From Lineus longissimus (lineage: Eukaryota; Nemertea; Pilidiophora; Heteronemertea; Lineidae): DNA of 64,000 nucleotides. Positions 23,088-35,338 of this stretch are shown in pieces. The stretch covers positions 14,756,001-14,820,000 of the forward strand of contig NC_088317.1 in NCBI RefSeq assembly GCF_910592395.1, written 5' to 3'. Under the pieces are notes generated by a model. The model ran no database searches. It had not been told where the DNA came from and saw nothing but the letters and a program-made list of their open reading frames with translations. The translations under genes and the position numbers were made by a program. Each line of letters opens with the position of its first letter. The stretch's first letter is position 1.

Positions 23088-24594
23088 CAAGAATTAAGGT
23101 AGACTAAGAATCTGGAACTTCAGAAAATATAAAAGGCTTAAAGGACGGACAATTTTTTTCTTAAAGGGACAACTTGGGTATGAGATATGTTGACCTTTCA
23201 TACAAAAATGGATTCCATCCTGACCGCAACTCATCAAATAGATCATTGAAACATCATTGAAGTGCAAAAAACAATAAACCTGGTTACCAGATACATTTAA
23301 TTAAATTTCATGTGACACAATGTTAAAGGTATCTTTGCAAATTAACCGTTCTTTGTCGTTTGCTGTTCCCGCGGATATCGTTAGATCATTATCTCCGCGG
23401 TGAGGCGGGCTGCCCGCGTCTCAATGCGACGGTAGGGTCACTTATAGAGATTTAGTTAAGTTCGTGTTCTTCGCAATGTCCCATGGTATCAAATCTCAAT
23501 GGGTCATTCTCCGATATGGGGATATTTATACGCACATGTATTTCGTACAACATGCATTCCTTTTTTTATCAAAAGACAAGGATATATTTTTCCATACCTA
23601 TTTCCATCTATTTTAGGGAATCAGAAAAAATGTCACGGGAGCTTCTGAAACCGAAAATTCGCGGCCGATGATAACGTCATTTTATGCTGATGAAACACCA
23701 ATTTGACCTGCGTAGGATTCAGTTCAACTCGCTATGCCGTTCAACGGGAGCGTCCATCTTTATTGCAACACGCGTTACAAAACCTTATTTGCATCCAACT
23801 GTTAGAGGTCGCATGTACCGCGTCAATCTAGATGGTCGACAATTTGGACGGAATTTCTCCAAAATGGATCGTGCCCATACGGATGTTGTAATTTGTCACT
23901 AGTATGATACCGTTTGGTTTATCTCCAAGTTAGACCAAAATTCATTTAATAAAAGTTAGCTCCACATATCAGCTGTTCTGTTGTATTAGTTTAGTTATGA
24001 TGTTCTATATATTGTAAAGCAGTTTGACTATGTGTTATTTATTAGAAAGAAGTAGTAAGTGTTTGGGTGATATGCATAAAACTAGTAAATCATTTTTACT
24101 CGAAATCTGCAGTCCATCTTTATTCATAGAAAGTATTTCTATCCAAAAGGCGTTTTCTTCATGAATCAGAATTCAGCTTTATAGATTGGTTGGGCGCAAT
24201 GTTGGTTTTTCGATCAGACATGATACTTTAGTCCTCTTCTACGAAACTTTGATGTTGGTTTTTGATACTTTCGTCCTCTTCTTCGAAACTATTTTAATGA
24301 CTGCTGCCGTTGTGTTTGGCTTGCAAGGTTGGTCTGGAGCTACCTTCGAATTTGCTACAAATTCTCAAAATTGATCAATTGCGAATTGTGTATGAAAACT
24401 ATTGTTTCACTGTGCAATGACAGTCCTGTTACGTACGACTGCACAGGTAGTGTTCTTGCCACGACAACAAAACGCACTATACATGTACATGTACATGTAC
24501 TTAAATGAATACGGATCAACACGTCTACAGCGTTAATCCCATGCTCCTTTAGAATACATATAAGACTAAGATATCGAAATATTTCATCATTGCT
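23088..24594. other. Convergent intergenic region between glutamate receptor and reprolysin gene
   Basis: Both neighbouring genes end here, tail to tail. An AATAAA at 23273-23278 is a candidate polyadenylation signal for the glutamate receptor, about 190 bases after its stop. A run of ACATGTAC repeats lies at about 24480-24501. Nothing else is recognisable. Confidence 0.6.
23273..23278 (+). terminator. Candidate polyadenylation signal (AATAAA) of the glutamate receptor gene
   Basis: Canonical hexamer on the coding strand 186 bases after the TAG stop. No other AATAAA lies between the stop and this site. Confidence 0.5.
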
Positions 24595-24600
24595 TTTATT
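24595..24600 (-). terminator. Candidate polyadenylation signal (AATAAA) of the reprolysin gene
   Basis: AATAAA on the minus strand, 23 bases after the proposed TGA stop at 24623-24625. The closeness supports the short terminal exon. Confidence 0.5.
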
Positions 24601-24622
24601 GCCGAGTGTATAAAATGTGTTG

Positions 24623-27600
24623 TCACATCACTGGGGTGAAGTCTGAAAAATGGAAAGAAACAATATTTGCTAACTTCTCATTTCACACCGGATTTGTTCA
24701 CATTATTATGTACATATTCTCAATGTTTAGATTCACTGCAGTGTCATTATAACTTTCTGTAGGTTGATGTGTTTCTAGGTTATTCATCTAATGTCATAGC
24801 CAGTGTAGTATTTTCATGACCCGGCGCTATTACTCTTAACATGTTTAACATGTTTAAATAGTTGGCTAGTCCTAAATCATCAACGTAAACTTCTGGCACT
24901 ATACTGAATATTCAACCACAGAAGTATCATGTAGGAGCCAGTTTTCGCGGGTCTTATCACTAAGTGCAGATTTACTAGCTTCCAGCGATTCCATACACGC
25001 AAAAGCTTATTTATTACGAAATTTGAGATCAATAACGAAATATCTGGGGCGCTGCGTGGATGTTTTAAGCGTGAATTAATCTTGAAATCGCTCACTGAAA
25101 GATCGATGCAGACCAAAACAAATCCGAAGCGGCTCCCCCATTTTCGCGGGTATTGCGCATGCGCGACTGATTGTTGTGTTTCTGTGTAGTGTGCATGATC
25201 CTAGGTATTGACCCAGTGTTTTGAACGTAATTAGAGAATTGCTTGCCTGTTTAGGACGCATTTTGGGCGCTTTCTTTGCGGAACGAAATGAAAATCAAAA
25301 ATCAGAAAATTTCTTCTCTGGAAACGAAGTGACGCGCGAGAAAACGGGAAAAAACGGGTTTTCGCGAAATTGGGGATGACTCGAAAATGGGGAGCAGCAC
25401 CATACCAGCATACCCCTTCAATTCTAGGACAGGCAGCAGTCACGAACACTCTTAGAAATAAGGGTTTTTGAGCTCTTAAAAAGCATATGGTTTTCCGGCC
25501 AACACAGACATGCATTCCGTAGAGGTTTTTCAACCAAGTGAAAAACCCTTAGCGACCTAATATATATATATTTGTTTACTGTCACCTATTTATACAAATA
25601 GCCAGCCTTAAGGCTTATGAAACAGTTGTTCGAGCATACGAGTTGTGAGAAGTCGTTTCAAGTTCTTTATACTGCCCATTTCTCATCTCATATAACAATA
25701 ACAATTTCAAACAATAATAACAATTTCAAACATCATTAAAGCCCGCAGCACACTAGCCGCCAACTTTGGCGACAAGAAGCGTTCAGCTGACGCCTCTCGA
25801 CGCCGAAGTTGGCGGCCAGTGGATCCCGGTCAGAGCACACCTGCCCAGAAGCGTCCAGTAGCGTCTTTTCCGCAACTTTAGGCTGCCATTTTGAAATCAT
25901 GTGACATCAAGACGCATACTGATTGGTCATAGCCTCGCCGCCGACGCGGTAGCAATCCGTAGCACACCTGGCTTCTTCTTGCGTTCAAACGCGGCGACAC
26001 GCGTCAAAAATCAAACATGTTAGATATTTGGCGTTTAGTTGCGGCAAGTGGCGGCAAGTGGCGGCAAGTCGCGTTCTCCGACGCCGTTCGTAGCAGACTA
26101 GGGATTTTTCAGGCGTTCAGGACTCTTGCGGCAAAAAACGCCAGTGAACGCCGAAGTTGGCGGCTAGTGTGGTGCGGGCTTAAGGGTTCCTCATCGATCA
26201 TTTTACAGACACTCACCATCCATTGCTGGCGCATTTTTGTCGTAGGTACAGTAACCCTCGTAACACCACTGGAAATGGAAATTAAGATTACAGTCAGACA
26301 AGGTACATAACAACAATGAAATCTTGTTTCTCTCCCCCGCCCGCTGCAATGAAAGCCACAGCCCAACAAGTTCCGCTTTCAATAGGGAGTTTCGGCAAGT
26401 GTGATTTGTAGCCCGTATGTCGTATCCGTAAACATTTCTCGTATTGTGCGACACAAATTACGACATTTGTGAAATACAACTCGAACTACGTCATATGGTG
26501 TACAGGAAGCGATTTTATGTTTGCCGAAACTCACTAATAGTGGACTGGTTATTTATGCAGAATTCTGAACTAACAGAGGAATTCCTTTTGGTATATGATG
26601 TCTAAAGTATTCTCCTATATACGTGACTTAAATGATACATTGAAGATCAAAGTGGCCGTTGAAGACGGCATTTTGATCACAGGTAGAGGGTCAAACTAGC
26701 CAACGATGGTTAAATGAGTTCATGTGACTTCACCTTCACTATTTCAGTTTTTCTCCTGTTCCGCTCGTACATAATTTTTCTAAAAACATTTGACGTTGTT
26801 TCCAATATTTGTTTCACTCTTCGTAGGAAAAAAGGCAAAATTTAATTCGTTTTTTTTTAAATATTTACGATGTATTTTTTGTACTCGATCCCTTACCTTA
26901 TGATGACCGCAACTGGTTCCGATTGCTCCACGGTGGATGCTCCTGTCGCAGTATCCATATTCGTCAACACAGCCAAGGCCTAGGCAGGCATCATGTAAAC
27001 TGTGCTGGAAACAGTTTTATGCATAGTTGAATACCGGTGTAACAGTAACAAATGCCCCCTGGAAAAAGTGTCCGGCCCTATTGTATTCTGCAATATGGTT
27101 CTATAGAGACCCTGACCGTCAATAGCTCAGAGATTGAAGCGCATAATATAATCCTTTGTTTCCCGAGCATTCTATCCTAGGACATTGTCAACTTCTACAC
27201 CGGCAGATAGGACTTTAAGGCTTTTAAGGCAGGTATAACATTTGTGGTTGTGTCCAATATTTCAGTGTTATACAATAAACAGCTATAGAGACCGTGACCT
27301 CTTACCAGAGAAAAAAAGTGTATATTTTTTTAGTGTTCCCAACAAATGAAGCGAGACACTCAAAAACGGAAACACTGACAATGTTGTCAAGAAGAGCAAA
27401 ATAAGATAATATAAAACTGTTTATGATATATGTTATTATGCACCACCCGCAAGTGGCTAGGATGACGTGTTATCGTTTTCAAACTTTGAAAAGACAGTGT
27501 CTGTTATATTTACGTTTGGTTGCATTGCATCGTGGTTAGGCGCCAGCAATGCTCGCCCAGTGCATCTGTCTCCTGTGTGCTAATTGACCCATAGCTTGGG

Positions 27601-30600
27601 ATTGGATTGGTGAGCGCAAGGGCATTTCCCCATTCCGGTGGGCCTGCAAACTGCACCTCTGGGGTCCAATCTACTCCGAGATCCCCATCATTCAACCTGG
27701 AGCCACAAGGTATCCAGTTACTGGGAGCCACCACGAAGAGGAAATGATGGAGTCAAGATGAAGGAGAGGCTGTGTACTGGCATGGGGAGGCTTACGAGCT
27801 TCTGCTCCCCTTTTCGCCCAAAGACTAGCCAGCGGCAACAACTGAAAGCGAGGAGATCCCCATCATTCAACCTTGAGCCGCAAGGTATCCAGTTACTGGG
27901 AGCCACCACGAAGATGAAATGATGGAGTCTAGATGAAGGAGAGGCTGTGTACTGGCATGGGGAGGCTTACGAGCTTCTGCTCCCCTTTTCGCCCAAAGAC
28001 TAGCCAGCGGCAACAACTGAAAGCGAGGAGATCCCCATCATTCAACCTTGAGCCGCAAGGTATCCAGTTACTGGGAGCCACCACGAAGATGAAATGATGG
28101 AGTCTAGATGAAGGAGAGGCTGTGTACTGGCATGGGGAGGCTTACGAGCTTCTGCTCCCCTTTTCGCCCAAAGACTAGCCAGCAGCAATAGCTGAAAGCG
28201 AGGAGATCCCCATCATCAACCTTAAGCCGCAAGGTATCCAGTTACTGGGAGCCACCACGAAGAGGAAATGATGGAGTCTAGATGAAGGAGAGGCTGTGTA
28301 CTGGCATGGGGAGGCTTACGAGCTTCTGCTCCCCTTTTCGCCCAAAGACTAGCCAGCGGCAATAGCTGAAAGCGAGGAAATCCCCATCATTCAACCTTGA
28401 GCCGCAAGGTATCCAGTTACTGGGAGCCACCACGAAGAGGAAATGATGGAGTCAAGATGAAGGAGAGGCTATGTACTGGCAGGGGAGGCTTACGAGCTTC
28501 TGCTCCCCTTTTCGCCCAACGACTAGCCAGCGGCAATAGCTTCTGCACAGTACGCTAAAGCACTAGACGCATCACTCAACCCTGTGGCTACGCCACGAAC
28601 CACAAAAAAGAGAGTGAAAAGTGACATCGCAAACCGTGTATTAGCTTGCTCTTTAGAATTGACATTTTCGTCCTTTTCGTCATGGAAACATGATGTCTTA
28701 CCACCACATTTCGCATCTTATATTTCGCATCGCATGAGTGCGTGACGGCATTCGACTTACCAAAGCACACGTCTTACTGTTCGCACCCCGCGCTATTTTA
28801 CACTGGTCCATGAACGAGTAGATTTGGCCTGGTAAGGTCCGGAGGTACTGAGAAGGATCATATGGGGCCATGCCATCATTGTGTAAACAGTTGCTTTCAT
28901 TTTTCCTGAAAGGAAAGAACAGTTTGTTGTAATTTTGGCACATTGAACCCCGATTCAGGACATCAATGCCTAGAAAGATAATCTCGCTACTCTCGCAATT
29001 GCCAAAATTCATTGACCGCTCTTTGCTCCTGTCATGTAGCTGGTATAAAAGTTTGAAATGTCCTAGGATTTGTCTTGTATGAGGACCCCAGGCACCAGGA
29101 GAAAACACGCTGTCGAAGAGAGTCGCCCCCTATAAAACATATAGCAGAATCGAACTGGAATCAAACCAGGGACCATGTCATATAGGCGCTTTTGTTGCCA
29201 ATGCGACAGCCCGTGCCTCGGGTCAATCTTCAAGGCCGTTTCTCTTCCGCCTTTTGTTTTATCCACGACTACTGGGGGCACTTAAGCATTGATAACTCGA
29301 CGAGTGGATAGGAACCAAAATATGTTGCTTACCTGTCAAGTTCCCTCAGAAATTCCCCCAATAATTTATCTGCGCAGGGTGACAGCCTGATGGCATTGTT
29401 GTAGGTGCTCTCCTTAAATATGTCATAAGACGAGGTCATGATGAATTGATCTTTGGGATCGCAGTGGTTTTCCTCATCTCCGTCATGGAGCAGGTTCAGG
29501 CTGTAAATGTGGTATTTGTATTGGTCACTTTTTTCACTGTCATTTCTTTCTCGCCCGTTAGCTAGTTTGATATTCCAATGTACATGAAAAGCCGGTCTCC
29601 CCACAAGCAAATTAGTGAGAGTTTCACGCCCGATGCCTTTGCAGTCGCCGACGCGGCCAAACTATGGTCCGTGATTTTTTGTTAAATAAATTATCAGACA
29701 GAAAGGTTGGAGGCTTCTTGGCCCACTTTTGCTATCCATCATTTGCATAAGGAGGAAATTCGAATTACTAATTGAATAAAGAACAACTAATAAGCCAGCC
29801 AAGTTTGCTCGTTCCGGAATTGAACTACAAAACCAGATATCTACCTATGTCCAAGTTCGTGTGCGCCAATCCACCAGGATCCGAACCCGTAATCCTCCTC
29901 CACCGTGACCCCTCTCATCGTGCACACACTGCCACGGTTTGACCAACCTATTATCATGTCACTTTCATCCGTAGCGTTTGCTCTTATGTCATACCTAGAA
30001 GATAACAACATCACGGGTTTATATGTTTTGAAAACCATCCGTATACATGTATAAGCCACATGCCACAGGGTAACTGCAGCCGCCATTTGACCCCAGTCCA
30101 CGTACCTGCGGAAATCCAAGAAGGGTGGACTGAAAATAATCAAAATGGTCGCCACTGGTCTGTGAAGCCGCCATCGCAATCTCTATCAACAAGAAGCGAC
30201 GAGAGATTAAGATTGTCCCTTCATACGATATGTGATATGCTCTGGGAAGAAATTGGCTCTTGGAGTCAAAAACAGACATTGGGCTATTAGCATATTGAAC
30301 ACCTCATATGAGGTCTATTAAGAAAGCCTTCAGTTTGCATGTAGACCAGTGTTAAAATGTCAAGTCGGATGATAACCTCCACCTTAGTTGATATCAGGGC
30401 TGAGTTGTTCAATACAACGTTAGCTTTAACGGAGTCGTTAAGTCTTAACGTGAACATTTTAATGGGTTTAACTGAAAGAAATAACGTCCTTAAGGATACT
30501 TAACGTAACCGTTATGGATAACGAGACTTTTGTGCCTTTGAACAACTGGGCCCAGACTGTTATAACCCCAAAGTTTAAAAACTTTTTACCTTAGTTTCTC

Positions 30601-33600
30601 TCAGTCGAATTCTTTCTAGTCAATCATCAGCTTCTTTGCATTAACTGATTGCGGATCTATAATACCCCTTCCCGGTCGTTGATTATACCCTAAGGAAGGA
30701 GACCTTGTGAGCTTTTGAAAAAAGCTTTGAAGGTTTTCCGGCCATTCACTCCGTAGAGCTTAGTCAGTGTCAAAATGAAAAGCCTCTCATGTTTTTTAAG
30801 ATTCTGAAAAACTTCTAACATACACATATTTTAGGGTTTCTCGCTTCGCTGAGTGACATTGGGGCAGCGAACATCCATTAAAGGTTTGAAAACATTTCAT
30901 TCTAGAAAGGTATATAACTCACAATGTCCAAACCAACACCTGGTCGGGATTCCAACCATATTTCTTCAGTATCCACGGTCGGACTGCCAGCAAGTAGTCT
31001 GTTGACTGGATGACCACGTGTTGCGGTGCGTGTGTGTCCCAAGAACCGTTGAATCTGATATTGTCGATCGCCCAGGGACATTCTTCGGGTGTCTATAAAT
31101 AATAAAACACAACTAAGTACTGTACAATATAAATTTCGCTGTCAAGGTAAGACAGGAATTCAAAGGACGAGCGCTCTTGTTGAGGGCGTTTTTACCAAAC
31201 GGTCGTCATCCCAGTCACCTTCCACTCTACAGTAGTAATTGTTATCATCAAATTGGAAAGATTAAAAATCTGATTGAATAATCACAGTATTTTGATTTTA
31301 TTCCCGACTTGGACCCGAGGCCGAGTGAGCGAGCCCCCGTGCAGCGCTGATCTTGTACATTATCAACGCGCTGCGGGCGGAGGCGAGGTACGGCATCATA
31401 CGTCGTTGAGTCGTTTGCGATTACAGACTCATTCTCGTCCTGGAATTGCACACCGACACGCGTCAGCTTCGTGACGGTTTCCTGAAGTTCATCTTGTTAT
31501 AACTGAATAAGAGGAAGAACCCAAGTTTACAGGGCTTCTGCACTATTTCCTTTTTCGTCTTCCACTCACCATTAAAAAGTTATGATTATCGATGGCCAAT
31601 AAGTTATGCTGAATAGTTTCTCACTACATGTATACGTCATTGAGAAACTGTCGTAGTTTGCATATGATAACGGAGAATTCAAACTGTCGGTGCCATCGTC
31701 TTCAAGCCCAACCCTATGTATTTTTCAGCTGGGTAGAAACACTAGATAATGAAACAGAAAATAACATTGCTGGGCAGAACAAATGAAAACATACCGTTGC
31801 TATGTGCGTTCCAACATGGCGGATACTGATGCTGGCGGACTTGACCCGCCGGTACACCCGATCCATCTGAAGTAAGCACAGACTTGTTACGATACGACCA
31901 CAGATAATTAAAAGTGACACAAAAAAGAGATAACTACTTTTGATTTTGAATAAATTGCATCATATATACATTTACGATATTACGGCAACATGTAGCCGAT
32001 GATCAACACATGAACGTTTCGTATTCAGAGATGTCATTGGCTGCATAAGTTATACACAATTTTAGGTGACACAAAAAGCATCAACCACTTTTGATTTTTA
32101 ATAACTGCATCAGTCATCAATTTACGAAATTTCGGTAACATGTAGTAGATATGATCTATACGTTTCGTCTTCAGAGATGTCATTGCCTGCATTAGGTATA
32201 GAGAAATGGGCGTTTACATTTTTCGACACTTCTGTTCATCAGCAGGTTTATATTAGTGTATTTCACCAACTAACAAACCACATTCCGCAATAATGCATCA
32301 ATTTAATTGGTTTTTAAAAAACGTCTGTGGGTCGTGCTCTGAGGTTCTGTGGGTGGTTCTGTAGGTGGTTCTTCGGGTGTTCTTGGTTGATCTTGCCAAG
32401 AATCCTCCGGTGTTACAAAACTCTCAGAACATCAAAACAATCCCCTTCCGTCGATTAACTACCGTGATGTGATATCATGATATAGGGAACATTGCAATGC
32501 GACATTGGACCCTACCCCTGCGGCGATATGGGCATACTTGAAACGTATTGCTTCCATCGTGAGATTGTGGTTACCGCCATGCAGCCGATTCCACCTGGAA
32601 ATGTCGAAAGTGGAAGTGAGAATAGAACGGAAATTCCATTCCAATATCACCACTTAAAAGGTACCGATTCGAGTCATTTTGTTATTGTCTGCAAGATGCA
32701 TTTCCTGCATTATTGATTTCAGTAAAATCTCGAATTCTGAATACACTCGTTATAAATTTTGGAGGCCGACAAAACTATTGAAATTCCCGTTTTCTTAGAT
32801 ACATGTCGATACGTATCATAATTGGTACATCCAAAGACGGATTAGTTCAAAAAAAGCTCTAACTTGGATTTCCTTAATTTTTAATTGAATTGCCACTTTT
32901 TAACCCCTTGCTGGCGGTCGCAGTCTTTGGAGGATTGTAATGTTTAGGGTCACAAAATGACGCTAATGCTCTCCCCTTACAGTCAAACAGGTCAATTTAA
33001 ACATTGATTAAGAAATTTTATCACCAGAAGACATTTCAGATGTGCATATTATGCACATCTGTTTTTACTTCCCACCCACTGGGCGCAAGGGCCCAAAGCG
33101 CCGCGTAGCGGCAAAAAAGCGAAGCTGGCGAAACATTTATAACGGGTCACCGTCACTTATTATTGGACTTATAGCGCATTTACGGGGTTGCAACTATTTT
33201 GCTTTATAGTGTCACCAGGAAAGAAAAGCATGCGACCTAACGCCGATCTATTTGTATAAAGTGATAATTGGAAGGTATATAGTAGGAAATATCAATAAAA
33301 TAATCATTCCATGTCGTCTTTTGAGGGCATTTTTGATTGTAAAAAATCTGTGTGTACGTCACCGGAGTCTCTGCAATGATAATTTTATCACAGCAGTCTC
33401 GCGCAAGTAGAAGTTCTTTACCTATTAGTTCTTCACTTATTAGTCTCAATGTCTGGCAAGAAGGAGCAGTGCGCGAGATATGCTAATGAGCAGACTTCCC
33501 TCGCTTGAGTTTCAGAAGAATGTTCCATATCGCGCTAAGCTGACCACTGCTGACCATGACAGGCGTGCATTGGACTGGTACAGGTTGGAACTGAACATTG

Positions 33601-35338
33601 AATATGCTAGTGGTGACGCTTTCTGATGAGAAGTTGGTCGTGACTGATGCAGTATCCTTGGACTTGTCCACAGCATCGTTCAATCATTGCTCTCTGAGCT
33701 GCCTTAAGCTCTACCATGGTAACACTCATTACTTATTTATGTCTGTGTACACTAGCGGCACATAGGGGGATAAAAGAACACAATATGACCATTGCCTCAA
33801 AATTGAGCTCAGTTGTAAAAACAGCTGTATATATAATGCAACATGGTGATGAATTGCTTAAGTGAAAGTCTAAGAAGTTAATGCCATTGGGTAGTAGAGA
33901 GCAAATGCAGCCCAGTGGTACAAGAATCGTCTGAATCGGTAGACTGGTGCCTGATCTACAGCTGCCGAAAAAAAGGCGATATTTCTGGTGTTTAAGTTTT
34001 TTTTAAACTATTCCGTCTTTGGTACATCGTATATAGCATATCGCTCAATAAGAAATGCTTTGCTGGATGGAGCCAGTTTTGCGAATAACGTTTATACCTA
34101 AGACGAGTATGAAGGACAAATGCAAGCAGGAAGCCTCATCAAAATGTTTTTCGTCCGCCATTGCTTGGATGTATGATCCCATTCCGGGATGTACAGACCC
34201 ATTCTTGGCGCTTTTTGCTGTTCGAAGGGGATGAAACTTTAATTTAGTTTGTTCCCGCCAGCAGACGACAGAAAATGCCTCGCTTTGACTGAAAATACCT
34301 CGTTTTCATGGGATGTATGTATTTCAAGGCACTGCTCGAACCCAAGCGAGTTTCGTAAGCTCATAGTTATCGTAGTTAAACTTACCACAAATAGATTGAG
34401 ACATCTACCATCATGAGCAGTTCTATTGTGTATGTCGTGTTGCCCACTCTGACGTCATTAGCATCTTCAGTGTCGTTCAGAGCGAGGTTGCCCTTTTGGA
34501 GAAAATCTTCATCTGACTGGGGAGGGGTGTGGTGAACCTTGGATACGAAATGAGTACCATGAAATATTTCAGAAACAGTCTCACCTACTGTACATGACCT
34601 ACACTTACATGTACAAGCCATTTCACGAAAAATGCGTTCGGTTTTTTTACTCCGGATTTGGCATAGGCCTATACATAAAATGCAGTTTTTTATATAATCA
34701 TTTCATCTCTGGATGCTCCAAAGTTCATACATACTTCTCTGTCAGAATCGAACGACACCATCAAGAACGAGTAATTTTTAGTGAAATATACTGACAATTT
34801 CTCCATCCATTTTGGCTTGTTTCCTTGCAGTGCCGGTGCAGAAATTTGGAATGTCCTCGGATAGAATGTCCGGAGATAAAAAATGTCTCTCATGCGCTTT
34901 AATGTCTGAGCTATTGGCCTCAATAGAAACATATACCAAAATCTGCCAGAATACAATAGGGCGGAACAGTTGTTCCAGGAGGACATTTTCTCTTACACCG
35001 GCACTTGGTTTCGACTGTTACAAGGTTAAAACGAAATATATTTTGGCAAAGAAGGTCGCCTACTTTGTTGGGAAGTAGCTCTTTCTATCGTGATTAACTG
35101 CTGAAGGAAAATTTATTAACTAGATTTAAAAACTGTTCCTTCGTGTAATTCATGTACGTACCTTTTTCGCAGGCCGGTTGGCGTGGAGACCTTGTTTTCT
35201 GTAGGTGCTGCGAAATGATACTGAACTAATCACAAACACTATTCCCAATATTGCCAATGCTCCGAAAACTACAACAATAACTATCCGAAATATAAGCGAT
35301 CTTTTACAACATGTCATTGGTTGTAATTCCTTCATCAT
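24623..35338 (-). CDS. Membrane-anchored ADAMTS-like reprolysin (M12B), 13 exons, 453 aa
   Basis: Zinc endopeptidase. Exons in coding order: 35162-35338, 34999-35014, 34735-34823, 34386-34516, 32516-32594, 31795-31866, 30938-31092, 29845-29994, 29333-29500, 28761-28905, 26897-27004, 26217-26268, 24623-24642. Residues 1-13 are polar, 14-42 form one hydrophobic segment not followed by a cleavage site, so a type II anchor is likely. The catalytic domain starts near YTIELLMMVDVSIYLW; zinc site is HELGHSLNLLHD (H285, E286, H289, H295), with the Asn at position 8 that is typical of ADAMTS1/4-type enzymes; Met-turn FIMTSS. An ADAMTS disintegrin-like Cys-rich module follows (LPGQIYSFMDQC ... GTSCGHHK-WCYEGYC) and the protein stops; no TSP1 repeat. 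The propeptide is short, with no Cys and no RXKR site. Uncertain parts: the 16-base exon, the 30938 donor (GTTGGT, chosen for phase), the last exon, and the start (an in-frame ATG exists at 35527). Confidence 0.85.
25739..26181. mobile_element. GC-rich MITE with 33-base terminal inverted repeats
   Basis: The left end AAGCCCGCAGCACACTAGCC and the right end, whose reverse complement is AAGCCCGCACCACACTAGCC, continue as inverted copies through GCCAACTTYGGCG. A third copy of the end motif lies inside (about 25799-25822). A three-unit GGCGGCAAGT repeat lies near 26040. TTAA occurs at both borders, suggesting a TTAA-type target site, but the left side has one extra A. No coding capacity. It sits in the last intron of the reprolysin gene, 36 bases from exon 12. 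Confidence 0.87.
26390..26540. mobile_element. Short MITE, AATAGGGAGTTTCGGCAA family
   Basis: CAATAGGGAGTTTCGGCAAG at the left and TTGCCGAAACTCACTAATAG at the right are near reverse complements 150 bases apart. A second element with closely related ends lies at 36879-37014. No coding capacity. Confidence 0.6.
27680..28550. repeat. Satellite array, five ~175-base units
   Basis: Units start GATCCCCATCATTCAACCT at 27680, 27855, 28030, 28205 and about 28379. They are nearly identical, differing at a handful of positions, and all contain the segment ending TCGCCCAAAGACTAGCCAGC. The array lies in intron 10 of the reprolysin gene. High identity points to recent expansion or gene conversion. Long open frames within it come from the repeated sequence, not from a gene. 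Confidence 0.95.
29100..29260 (-). repeat. Possible tRNA-derived SINE head
   Basis: On the minus strand an A-box-like TGTCGCATTGGC (29197-29208) is followed about 40 bases later by a B-box-like GGTTTGATTCC (29158-29168). Spacing and order match an RNA polymerase III promoter of tRNA type, but the flanks do not fold as a tRNA, so a SINE remnant is more likely. Only one copy is seen in this window. Confidence 0.35.
31913..32215. repeat. ~150-base tandem duplication in reprolysin intron 5
   Basis: GTGACACAAAAA ... CTACTTTTGATTTT ... TTTACGATATTACGGCAACATG ... GTTTCGTATTCAGAGATGTC is repeated at about 32065 as GTGACACAAAAA ... CCACTTTTGATTTT ... TTTACGAAATTTCGGTAACATG and so on. Two diverged copies; no coding content. 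Confidence 0.75.
33037..33061. repeat. 25-base perfect palindrome
   Basis: CAGATGTGCATA, one central T, then its exact reverse complement. It lies in reprolysin intron 4. It could be a binding site for a dimeric factor or simply an odd short inverted repeat. Confidence 0.7.
33610..33722 (-). mobile_element. Possible LINE reverse transcriptase tail fragment
   Basis: The minus strand reads MVELKAAQRAMIERCCGQVQ then DQLLIRKR before a stop. This resembles the AQRxMxRxxLGV...DxIxxxxxRxR region after the RT domain of Jockey/RTE-like LINEs. The fragment is short, lies in an intron, and could be coincidental. Confidence 0.35.
34999..35014 (-). other. Predicted 16-base microexon of the reprolysin gene
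   Basis: TCGAAACCAAGTGCCG lies between TAACCTTGTAACAG and GTGTAAG. It converts the phase-0 end of exon 1 to the phase-1 start of exon 3, which otherwise do not join, and adds SKPSA plus the first base of Gly. The support is phase and splice consensus only. Confidence 0.5.

Noticed and set aside
27638-27922. Open frames on both strands of the 175-base array
   Set aside because: Repeat-derived; they restart with each unit and match nothing.
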